Shown here: positions 36,960 to 44,344 of the stretch, in pieces | Layout of the letters: each line of letters begins with the position of its first letter | Position numbering within the stretch: the first letter of the stretch is position 1 | Assembly: GCF_900094625.1 (NCBI RefSeq) | Contig: NZ_FMAJ01000002.1 | Span: 372,001-436,000 of the forward strand | Direction of reading: 5' to 3' | Length of the DNA stretch: 64,000 bases | Source of the DNA: Rhizobium aethiopicum | Lineage (GTDB): Bacteria > Pseudomonadota > Alphaproteobacteria > Rhizobiales > Rhizobiaceae | Program-made: the position numbers and the translations under genes | The notes under the pieces: generated by a model | Told to the model about the DNA's origin: nothing | The model's input: only the letters and a program-made list of their open reading frames with translations | Databases searched by the model: none

Positions 36960-37105
36960 CACTCTCCCCCTCATTCCTCTGCTTGTGACGGGAATCCAGT
37001 GCGCCCAAGTCCTTGGGCGCACAAGACTCTCTCTTCCGGCGTGAGTCATTGACGGCGCAGACGCGCGGTGGCTGGATTCCTGTGACGAGCACAGGAATGA
37101 GGGGG
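36960..37105. repeat. Mosaic intergenic repeat, copy B (complete)
   Basis: Terminal inverted arms CTCATTCCTCTGCTTGTGAC (from 36970) and the complementary arm ending at 37101 (CTGGATTCCTGTGACGAGCA onward), enclosing a core with CCAAGTCCTTGGGCGC and GCAGACGCGCGGTGG. The core is nearly identical to copy A near 4.5 kb. It fills most of the 394-base gap between the flagellin and OmpA-like genes; the rest (36881-36959, 37106-37274) shows no gene. Confidence 0.85.
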
Positions 37106-37274
37106 AGAACGAGGCTCTTCCCCCGACCCACAAATAACTGGTGATATCAGCGCATTGCTGCAACATGGCTGCTGTTTCGGCGCCTGAATTCCCCTATCAA
37201 GAGAACATCTTCATTTTCTTGCCGTAATCCTTGCCATTTGCTCGCATCAGTTTTGAACGGAGACCATCCTGTCC

Positions 37275-37940
37275 ATGATCAAGAAATTCATACTCCTGGC
37301 TGTCGCAGCAAGCTATCTCAGCGCCTGCACGACGACCGATCCTTATACTGGTGAGCAGAAGGTTTCCAATACGGCGGGCGGTGCGGCGCTCGGCGCGCTC
37401 GGCGGCGCTCTCGTCGGCGTTGCGGTCGGTGGCGGCGGGCACGGCAAGCGCAATGCGGCGCTGATCGGCGCCGGTATCGGGGCGCTGGCTGGCGGCGCGA
37501 TCGGTAATTACATGGACCAGCAGGAAGCCGAGCTTCGCGCCCAGCTCGAAGGCACCGGCATCTCCGTCACCCGCCAGGGCGACAACATCATCCTCAACAT
37601 GCCCTCGAACATCACCTTCGACGTCGACCAGGACGCGGTGAAGCCGGGCTTCTATCCGACGCTGAATTCGGTGGCGATCGTACTGCGCAAGTTCAATCGC
37701 ACGCTGATCGACGTCAACGGCCACACGGATTCGACCGGCAGCCTGCAGCATAACCAGGACCTGTCGCAGCGCCGCGCCCTGTCGGTTGCCGATTATCTCG
37801 GTGGTCAGGGCATCGACCAGCGCCGCGTCTCCGCCGTCGGCTTCGGCCCGTCCCAGCCCGTCGCCTCCAACGCGTCGGAGGCCGGCCGCGCCCAGAACCG
37901 CCGCGTCGAGATCCAGATCGCTCCGATCACGCAGGGCTGA
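37275..37940 (+). CDS. OmpA-family outer-membrane lipoprotein
   Basis: A 221-residue peptidoglycan-associated lipoprotein of the YiaD/YfiB kind. Signal peptide with lipobox LSAC puts the lipidated cysteine at residue 18. A glycine-zipper segment follows (GGAALGALGGALVGVAVGGGG; ALIGAGIGALAGGAIGNYM), then the OmpA C-terminal domain with NGHTDSTGS, QDLSQRRALSVADYL, and RRVSAVGFGPSQPVASN, the residues that bind diaminopimelate. It anchors the outer membrane to peptidoglycan. The start ATG follows a GGAG site. Confidence 0.93.
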   Translation: MIKKFILLAVAASYLSACTTTDPYTGEQKVSNTAGGAALGALGGALVGVAVGGGGHGKRNAALIGAGIGALAGGAIGNYMDQQEAELRAQLEGTGISVTRQGDNIILNMPSNITFDVDQDAVKPGFYPTLNSVAIVLRKFNRTLIDVNGHTDSTGSLQHNQDLSQRRALSVADYLGGQGIDQRRVSAVGFGPSQPVASNASEAGRAQNRRVEIQIAPITQG

Positions 37941-37964
37941 GCAGGCGCTCTTTCAGTCAGCAGA

Positions 37965-37990
37965 AGGCCGGGCAATCGCTCGGCCTCTTT
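37965..37990 (+). terminator. Probable terminator after the OmpA-like gene
   Basis: Stem AGGCCG/CGGCCT around a ten-base loop, then CTTTCG. It sits between this gene and the convergent DUF2000 gene. The T tract is poor. Confidence 0.4.
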
Positions 37991-38006
37991 CGTTTCTGCG
38001 TTTGCC

Positions 38007-38414
38007 TCACTGCTGCATCATCGCGCCCTTGGTGATCTTGTCGACGATCTTCTTATCGGCGCGCAGCGCGATGCCGACGACCTTGGCGTCGTCGGGGGCA
38101 TATTCGGCGAAGACGGCGCGGTTGGCGGCGTCATGGCCGGTCGCAAACATCTCCTCGATAAAGATGGAGGAGGTCACCTCGCGCTCCAGCGCGCGGCGAT
38201 GGATGCTTGATATCGTCGCTTCGTCGGCGGAAAGCACGATGATCGGCTGGATCGACAGCGGGTTGTAGAGATTGCCGGCGCGGTCCTTGTAAGGCTCTCC
38301 GATGATTTCAGGATATTGCCCGGCGATGCCTGTTGACAGGAAGGCTGTGACGTTCAGCTTCTGCCAGCCGGCAAGATTGTTTCGCAGGACGATCGCAATT
38401 TTGGTATCAAACAT
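38007..38414 (-). CDS. DUF2000 family protein
   Basis: A 135-residue protein matching DUF2000: FDTKIAIVLRNNLAGWQKLNVTAFLSTGIAG, then GEPYKDRAGNLYNPLSIQPIIVL and RALEREVTSSIFIEEMFATGHD. The family resembles peptidyl-tRNA hydrolase 2-like folds, but no function is proven. The start at 38414 (MFDTKI) has GAGAGA upstream. It diverges from an AraC-family gene, a frequent pairing for DUF2000, so the regulator probably controls it. Confidence 0.88.
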   Translation of the reverse strand: MFDTKIAIVLRNNLAGWQKLNVTAFLSTGIAGQYPEIIGEPYKDRAGNLYNPLSIQPIIVLSADEATISSIHRRALEREVTSSIFIEEMFATGHDAANRAVFAEYAPDDAKVVGIALRADKKIVDKITKGAMMQQ

Positions 38415-38446
38415 TACAGTCTCTCTCATCAGGGTATCGAAACGCG

Positions 38447-39361
38447 TTGAGCCAGGATCTAACGCCGCAGGTCTTCGAGGGTCTTGAACGTTTGTGCGAG
38501 CCGCAGGGGGGCAGCGGCATGTTGGCCGCGCCCGCCGGCAGCGGCATCCTGACTGCGCCCGCCTTTCCCGGCATCGAGCGCATCGAGGCGCAGTTTTCCG
38601 GCAATGTGTTCGAGCCGCACCGGCACGATACCTATGCGCTCGGCGTGACGCTGCATGGCGTCCAGGCCTTCACCTATCGCGGCGAGCGGCGCTTCAGCCT
38701 GCCGGGGCAGGTGATCGTTTTGCATCCCGACGAGGAGCATGACGGCGGGGCGGCGACCGAGGCCGGGCTGCATTACCGCATGCTCTACCTGGAGCCGGCG
38801 CTGCTGATGGAATGCCTTGAGGCGGAGAAGATTGGGCTGCCCTTCGTCGAGCAGCCCGTCATCGGGGACGGGGCCTTGGCGAAGGTGCTGCTGGGCGCGC
38901 TCGGCGAACTCGACCGCGAACTGGACGAGCTTTTTGTCGATGATTTCGTCAGCAGCGTCGCTTGCGGTCTGTCGCGACATTCACAGGTGCGCCGCCGACC
39001 CTTGGGCGCGGTCGCCTGGCGGCAGGTGAGGGCAGCGCGCGATTATCTGGAAGCACATGCGCTCAGGCCCGTGCGCTCGGGCGAGCTCGAGAAGATTACC
39101 GGCCTCGACCGCTTTACGCTGTCACGACATTTCCGCACGGCCTTTGCCACCAGCCCGCACCGATACATGCTGATGCGGCGCCTGCAGCAGGCTAGGGCGC
39201 TGATGGGTGCAGGCGAAGGTTTTGCCGATGTGGCGGCCGCGACGGGCTTTGCCGACCAGGCGCATTTCAATCGCCATTTCAAGAAAGCCTACGGTATCAC
39301 GCCCGGCCAATGGGCCAGCCTTAGACGGGATTTTCCGCAAGGCCGGAGCGGCGCGCGATAA
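38447..39361 (+). CDS. AraC family transcriptional regulator
   Basis: A 304-residue regulator with an N-terminal cupin-type sensor (HRHDTYALGVTLHGVQAFTYRGER; VIVLHPDEEHDGG) and a C-terminal double helix-turn-helix domain (about 190-290) with LEKITGLDRFTLSRHFRTAFATSPHRYML and DVAAATGFADQAHFNRHFKKAYGITPGQW. The start codon here is TTG at 38447 and is uncertain; ATG at 38519 would cut into the sensor. It is divergent from the DUF2000 gene 32 bases away and ends inside the convergent AbrB gene by 41 bases. Confidence 0.9.
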   Translation: MSQDLTPQVFEGLERLCEPQGGSGMLAAPAGSGILTAPAFPGIERIEAQFSGNVFEPHRHDTYALGVTLHGVQAFTYRGERRFSLPGQVIVLHPDEEHDGGAATEAGLHYRMLYLEPALLMECLEAEKIGLPFVEQPVIGDGALAKVLLGALGELDRELDELFVDDFVSSVACGLSRHSQVRRRPLGAVAWRQVRAARDYLEAHALRPVRSGELEKITGLDRFTLSRHFRTAFATSPHRYMLMRRLQQARALMGAGEGFADVAAATGFADQAHFNRHFKKAYGITPGQWASLRRDFPQGRSGAR

Positions 39362-40415
39362 AGCGGGCAAGCGCCGGTCCGATCAGAAGAATGACGAGGA
39401 ACCGGCCAGTCTGCATCGCCATCACGAAGGGCACGTCGACATCGCTTGAGGCAGCGATGATGGCGACCGAATCGGCGCCACCGGGGCTGGTGGCGAGGTA
39501 GGCCGTCAGCGGATCGATGCCGGCGAATATGTGAAGTGCGGCCGCCATGCAGCCGCAGAGCGCCATCAGCAACACGATGCTGGCTGCGACCCGCGGCAGG
39601 GCGCGCGCCACGTGGCTGATGATCGAACGGGTAAAACGCAGGCCGATGCTCCAGCCTACAAGCGCATAGGCGATGGCGAGCAGCCACATCGGCAGCTCGA
39701 TCTTCAGCATCCCGATGCCCTGCAGGAAGGCGCCGAGAAAGAGCGGTACCATGATCATGCCGCCCTGGATGCGCATGCGGCGCACGCCATAAGCGCAAAA
39801 GCCGGCAAATGCGATGGTCGCCGCCAAGGCCGACCAGTCCACCTGGGGGAAGAGGACGAGCGGTGGCGGCTCGCCGCCGTCGGCCGCCACCCAGAGCCGC
39901 GAGATCACCGAAGCGCCGACGGCGACGAAGACGACGCGCTGATATTGCATGAAGGCGACGAGGCGGGCATCGGCGCCATAGGCTTCCGACATGATGACCA
40001 TGGCGGAGGCCGCACCCGGCGAGGAGCCCCAGACGGCGGTCGTTCCCGGCAGCACCTGCCAATGCGTGAGGAGCCAGCCGAGACCGGTAGCGATGGCGAT
40101 GACCGAGAAGACGAACAACAGGAAGAGCGGTGCGTCCTTCGCCATGGCGCCGAGAATATCAGGCGTGATGGTACGCGCCATCATCAAGCCGACGAGCACT
40201 TGGCCGAACTGCAGCGGCTGGAGTGGCACGCGGAGCCTTCCCTTGCCGACGGTCAGCGCCAGAACGATGGCGGCGACCATCGGCCCGATCAGTAGAGAGG
40301 CGGGTAAGGCAAAGAGTTCGAGAAAGACGGTGAAGGCTGTGGAAAGTGCGAGCAGCAGCGCCCATTTCGGCAGGCCGGCATCCCGCAGTAGGCGGCGTGC
40401 GTGGCTGAGTGGCAT
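39321..40415 (-). CDS. AbrB family membrane protein
   Basis: A 364-residue membrane protein of the AbrB duplication family (formerly annotated ammonia monooxygenase). About ten helices form two homologous halves; the repeated signature appears as LPASLLIGPMVAAIVLAL with VLVGLMMARTITPDIL in the first half, and LPMWLLAIAYALVGWSIGLRFTRSI in the second, each followed by a Pro/Gly-rich block (SSPGAASAMVIMSEAYGAD; TSPGGADSVAIIAA). It is probably a transporter or regulator of unknown substrate. Its end overlaps the AraC gene by 41 bases. Confidence 0.88.
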   Translation of the reverse strand: MPLSHARRLLRDAGLPKWALLLALSTAFTVFLELFALPASLLIGPMVAAIVLALTVGKGRLRVPLQPLQFGQVLVGLMMARTITPDILGAMAKDAPLFLLFVFSVIAIATGLGWLLTHWQVLPGTTAVWGSSPGAASAMVIMSEAYGADARLVAFMQYQRVVFVAVGASVISRLWVAADGGEPPPLVLFPQVDWSALAATIAFAGFCAYGVRRMRIQGGMIMVPLFLGAFLQGIGMLKIELPMWLLAIAYALVGWSIGLRFTRSIISHVARALPRVAASIVLLMALCGCMAAALHIFAGIDPLTAYLATSPGGADSVAIIAASSDVDVPFVMAMQTGRFLVILLIGPALARFIARRSGLAENPV

Positions 40416-40624
40416 GAATCCTCATATCTTTCCCGGCCGGTACCAAGCCCTGAGGCTGAAGATGGGAGGAAGCTCCGGCATGACGAAGAGAGGCCGGCTC
40501 GAGGGCCGGTCGGCGCGGCCTCGGTATAGGCGGGTGCCGTGAGCCCGGTCAATTGCGAAATCTAACTTCCCGACAAACTGTCATGCGAATTTGATTCAAG
40601 CAGCCGCCTCAAACCCTTGTTATC

Positions 40625-41530
40625 TCACCAGAGTCGAACATGCTCCACGAGGAAATCGAGCAGAGCGCGCACACGCGCCGGCAGCGGTCCGCCCTGGCCC
40701 ATATAGAGGGCGTAGAATTCTTCCATGTCGCGGGGATTGGCCTCTTCCAGCACCGGCACCAGCCGGCCGGCATCGATATCGGCGCGCACGGTGAAGGCGG
40801 CCAACCGGGCGATGCCGGCGCCGGAGAGGGCGAGATGCCGCATGGCCTCGCCGTCTGCAACCTGCACGCCTGGCGTGACCGCCACCGACACGGTGTCGCC
40901 GTCCTCGCGTAGCGGCCAGCCCTCAACGGCGCGGGCGTAGGAAAAGCCAATGCGGCAATGGTGGCTGAGATCGGAGACGCTGCGCGGTTCGCCATGACGG
41001 CTGATATAATCAGGAGAGGCGACGATGATCTTGCCGGTGGCGCCGAGCTTGCGGGCGATCAGGCTGGAGTTCTTCAAGGGACCGGTGCGGATCGCGACGT
41101 CGGCGCGCTCCTCCATCAGGTCGACGACCCTGTCGGTGTGGGCAATATCGAGCGTGACAGCGGGATGAAGCACCATGAAGGCAGGCACGAGTGGTGCGAG
41201 CACATGATTGCCGAAGGAGCCGCTGGTATTGATGCGGATGCGGCCCGAGGCCTGTTCGCCTGATGAAGCCTGCCGTTCGGCCTCGGCAATATCGGCAAGG
41301 ATGGCGATGCTGCGCTCGTAGAAGGCGCATCCCTCCGGCGTCAGCTGCAGCTTGCGGGTCGAGCGGTTGACGAGGCGGGCGCCGAGGCGCGTCTCCAGCC
41401 GGGCGACGAGCTTGCTGACGGCCGATGGCGTCATGTGCCGCGCCGTGGCGGCTGCTGAAAAGCCGCCGCGCTCGACGACGCTGACGAAGACTTCCATTTC
41501 GCCCGAGCGGTTGATGTCCTGACGGCTCAT
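40625..41530 (-). CDS. LysR family transcriptional regulator
   Basis: A 301-residue LTTR with the N-terminal winged helix (MEVFVSVVERGGFSAAATARHMTPSAVSKLVARLETRLGARLV) and the periplasmic-binding-like effector domain (SGRIRINTSGSFGNHVLAPLVPAF, TGPLKNSSLIARKLG). The subgroup is that of DsdC/AaeR-like regulators next to oxidoreductases. It diverges from the aldo/keto reductase gene across 91 bases, so it is likely that gene's regulator. Confidence 0.93.
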   Translation of the reverse strand: MSRQDINRSGEMEVFVSVVERGGFSAAATARHMTPSAVSKLVARLETRLGARLVNRSTRKLQLTPEGCAFYERSIAILADIAEAERQASSGEQASGRIRINTSGSFGNHVLAPLVPAFMVLHPAVTLDIAHTDRVVDLMEERADVAIRTGPLKNSSLIARKLGATGKIIVASPDYISRHGEPRSVSDLSHHCRIGFSYARAVEGWPLREDGDTVSVAVTPGVQVADGEAMRHLALSGAGIARLAAFTVRADIDAGRLVPVLEEANPRDMEEFYALYMGQGGPLPARVRALLDFLVEHVRLW

Positions 41531-41553
41531 GATGAATTCAAGTCACAGATGAT

Positions 41554-41568
41554 ATTCTGCTAGGCAAT
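41554..41568. promoter_or_regulatory. Candidate LysR box
   Basis: ATTCTGCTAGGCAAT fits the T-N11-A rule with ATT/AAT ends, in the middle of the short divergent region between the LysR gene and the aldo/keto reductase. The evidence is motif plus position only. Confidence 0.35.
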
Positions 41569-41621
41569 CTATATCAACGAGAAGGCCGGGTCTATCTCTG
41601 AGGAAACAAGGGAGTAGATCG

Positions 41622-42656
41622 ATGGAGTACAGAAATCTCGGTGCATCCGGCCTGAGGGTGCCGGTTTTGAGCTTCGGCGCGGGCACGTTCGGCGGCAGCG
41701 GCCCGCTGTTCGGCGCCTGGGGCACTACCGATGCGGACGAGGCGCGGCGGCTCGTCGACATCTGCCTCGAAGCCGGCGTCAATCTCTTCGATACGGCCGA
41801 CGTCTATTCGGCCGGCACCTCCGAGGAGGTGCTCGGCCAGGCGATCCGCGGCCGGCGGGATGCCGTGCTGATTTCCACCAAGACGGCGCTGCCGATGGGC
41901 GAGGGGCCGCAGGACTGGGGAACGTCGCGGGCGCGGCTGATCCGCGCGACCGAGGATGCGCTGGGCCGGCTCGGGACCGATTATATCGATCTGCTGCAGC
42001 TCCATGCCTTTGATGCCTCGACGCCCGTCGAGGAGGTGCTGTCGACGCTCGACGGGCTCGTCGCCGCAGGCAAGATCCGCTATGTCGGTGTTTCGAATTT
42101 TTCCGGCTGGGAGTTGATGAAATCGCTCGCGGCGGCCGAACGCTGGGGCTATCCGCGCTATGTCGCCCATCAGATCTATTATTCGCTGGCGGGGCGCGAC
42201 TATGAGTGGGAGCTGATGCCGCTCGGCGCCGATCAGGGTGTCGGCGCCCTCGTCTGGAGCCCGCTCGCGTGGGGGCGGCTGACCGGCAAGATCCGCCGCG
42301 GCGAGCCGTTGCCTCGGGCAAGCCGGCTGCATGAAACGGCGCAATACGGCCCGCCAGTCGACGAGGAAAAGCTGTTCGACATCGTCGATGTCCTCGACGC
42401 CATAGGAGTCGAGACCGGCCGGACTGTGCCGCAAATCGCCATCAACTGGCTGCTCGGCCGTCCGACCGTTTCCAGCGTCATCATCGGCGCCCGCAACGAG
42501 GAGCAGCTCAGGCAGAACCTCGGCGCGGTCGGCTGGAGCCTGTCGAAGGATGAGGTCGAAAGGCTCGACGCCGTCAGCGCCGTCACCGCCCCCTATCCCT
42601 ATTTCCCCTATCGGCGGCAGGAGGGTTTTGCGCGGCTCAATCCACCGATCGTCTGA
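41622..42656 (+). CDS. Aldo/keto reductase
   Basis: NADPH-dependent oxidoreductase, 344 residues, TIM barrel. The catalytic tetrad is visible: Asp and Tyr in NLFDTADVYSAG, Lys in LISTKTAL, and His in LLQLHAFD. The C-terminal NADP-binding block is SSVIIGARNEEQLRQNL. It belongs to the YajO/YghZ-like branch, substrate unknown. AAGGGAG lies before the ATG. Probably regulated by the divergent LysR protein. Confidence 0.94.
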   Translation: MEYRNLGASGLRVPVLSFGAGTFGGSGPLFGAWGTTDADEARRLVDICLEAGVNLFDTADVYSAGTSEEVLGQAIRGRRDAVLISTKTALPMGEGPQDWGTSRARLIRATEDALGRLGTDYIDLLQLHAFDASTPVEEVLSTLDGLVAAGKIRYVGVSNFSGWELMKSLAAAERWGYPRYVAHQIYYSLAGRDYEWELMPLGADQGVGALVWSPLAWGRLTGKIRRGEPLPRASRLHETAQYGPPVDEEKLFDIVDVLDAIGVETGRTVPQIAINWLLGRPTVSSVIIGARNEEQLRQNLGAVGWSLSKDEVERLDAVSAVTAPYPYFPYRRQEGFARLNPPIV

Positions 42657-42818
42657 GGCCCCGGGAAAAGGGGCTCGGCTATGACAACCGGCGTACAACA
42701 AAAGAGGAATGAAATCTTCTGCGAATCTTAACTGGACAGTCGCTTTGACTTGCCGCATACCCAGCCTGTCCTGCGGAACACGATATGGTTTCTGCGGAAT
42801 GGCAGGGAGATCAAAGGG

Positions 42819-44231
42819 ATGGCGCTGAAGGACGCAATGGCCGGAACACGCAACGAGGCGGGCATTGCCGCTGTGCTCGGCATTCTCAAGCAGAGTTTTG
42901 GCGAGCGCTTCCAGACGGGGCAGGCCTTCCGCGAACAGCATGCCCATACGACGACCTATATCCCGCCGCAGCTGCCCGACGGCGTGCTCTTCGCCGAAAG
43001 CGCCGAAGACGTGAAGATGGCGGTCAGGGCCTGCGCGACCCATAAGGTGCCGGTCATCGGCTTCGGCACCGGCTCCTCGCTGGAGGGGCAGGTCAATGCC
43101 GTCAATGGCGGTATTTCCATTGATTTCAGCCGCATGAATCGAGTGCTCGAAGTCAATCCCGAGGATCTCGACTGCACGGTCGAGCCTGGGATTACGCGCG
43201 AGGCCCTGAACATCCACCTGCGCGATACCGGCTTGTTCTTCCCGATCGATCCCGGTGCCAATGCCTCGATCGGCGGCATGGCGTCGACACGGGCTTCCGG
43301 CACCAATGCCGTGCGCTACGGGACGATGAAGGACAATGTGCTTGCCGTCACGGCCGTCACCGCCAATGGCGAGGAGATCCGCACGGCGCGGCGTGCCCGC
43401 AAATCCTCAGCCGGTTATGACCTGACGCGGCTTTTCGTCGGCGCCGAAGGCACGCTTGGCATATTGACATCGGTGACGCTGCGCCTGCAGGCGATCCCGC
43501 AGAAGATAGCCGGCGGCGTATGCGCCTTTCCGAGCATCAAGGCGGCTTGCGATGCTGTCATCATGACGATCCAGATGGGCATTCCGGTGGCGCGCATCGA
43601 ACTGCTCGATGCCGTGCAGATGCGGGCGTGCAATGCCTATTCCCGGCTTTCTTATGCGGAAAGCCCGACGCTGTTCCTCGAATTCCACGGCACGGACGAA
43701 ACCGTGCCGCTGCAATCGGCCGCCTTTGCCGAAATCGCGGCGGAATGCGGCGGCGGCGAGTTTCTTTGGACCGCCAATGCCGAGGAGCGGACGAAACTGT
43801 GGAAGGCGCGCCATGACGCCTATTGGTCCGCCAGGGCGCTGGCGCCCGGGCTTGCCGCACTTTCGACCGATGTTTGTGTTCCGATATCGAGGCTTGCCGA
43901 CTGCGTGTCCGAAACGCAGGCGGATATCGAGGCGCACGGGTTGCTTGGCCCGATCGTCGGCCATGCCGGCGACGGGAATTTCCATGTGCTGTTGCTGTTC
44001 GACGACAAAAGCGCCGAAGACATCGCCATGGCCGAGAGCTTTGTGCAGCGTCTCAATCGGCGAGCGCTCGACATGGACGGGACGTGCACTGGCGAACATG
44101 GGATCGGGCAGGGGAAGATGGCCTTTCTGGAGCAAGAGCTGGGGGGAACAGTGGATCTGATGCGACAGGTGAAGCAGGCGCTCGATCCGGACGGCATCCT
44201 CAATCCGGGAAAGATTTTCCATCAGGGCTGA
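42819..44231 (+). CDS. FAD-linked D-2-hydroxyacid dehydrogenase (GlcD/D-lactate dehydrogenase-like)
   Basis: A 470-residue flavoprotein with an FAD_binding_4 domain (VPVIGFGTGSSLEGQVNAVNGGISID; DPGANASIGGMASTRASGTNAVRYGTM) and a C-terminal oxidase domain containing GHAGDGNFHVLLLFDD and CTGEHGIGQGKM, which carry the His and Glu residues of the active site. It probably oxidises D-lactate or a related 2-hydroxyacid; the neighbouring genes do not decide. ATG 42819 follows AAAGGG; an earlier in-frame start at 42750 adds an unaligned stretch. Confidence 0.92.
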   Translation: MALKDAMAGTRNEAGIAAVLGILKQSFGERFQTGQAFREQHAHTTTYIPPQLPDGVLFAESAEDVKMAVRACATHKVPVIGFGTGSSLEGQVNAVNGGISIDFSRMNRVLEVNPEDLDCTVEPGITREALNIHLRDTGLFFPIDPGANASIGGMASTRASGTNAVRYGTMKDNVLAVTAVTANGEEIRTARRARKSSAGYDLTRLFVGAEGTLGILTSVTLRLQAIPQKIAGGVCAFPSIKAACDAVIMTIQMGIPVARIELLDAVQMRACNAYSRLSYAESPTLFLEFHGTDETVPLQSAAFAEIAAECGGGEFLWTANAEERTKLWKARHDAYWSARALAPGLAALSTDVCVPISRLADCVSETQADIEAHGLLGPIVGHAGDGNFHVLLLFDDKSAEDIAMAESFVQRLNRRALDMDGTCTGEHGIGQGKMAFLEQELGGTVDLMRQVKQALDPDGILNPGKIFHQG

Positions 44232-44282
44232 AAACGGAATATTCTCATGAACTTGGGCCTTGCCCCCGACATGAATAGCGCT

Positions 44283-44330
44283 AGTGTCGACAACAGAATC
44301 CCAAGCAGTGTCGGCAACCGAATCCCGAAT
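44283..44330. repeat. 24-base tandem duplication before the AsmA gene
   Basis: AGTGTCGACAACAGAATCCC and AGTGTCGGCAACCGAATCCC start exactly 24 bases apart (44283 and 44307), differing at a few positions. It is upstream of the TTG start and ribosome site (GGAGA at 44331) of the AsmA gene, so it may be a leader or operator duplication. Confidence 0.65.
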
Positions 44331-44344
44331 GGAGACTCCTTGCA

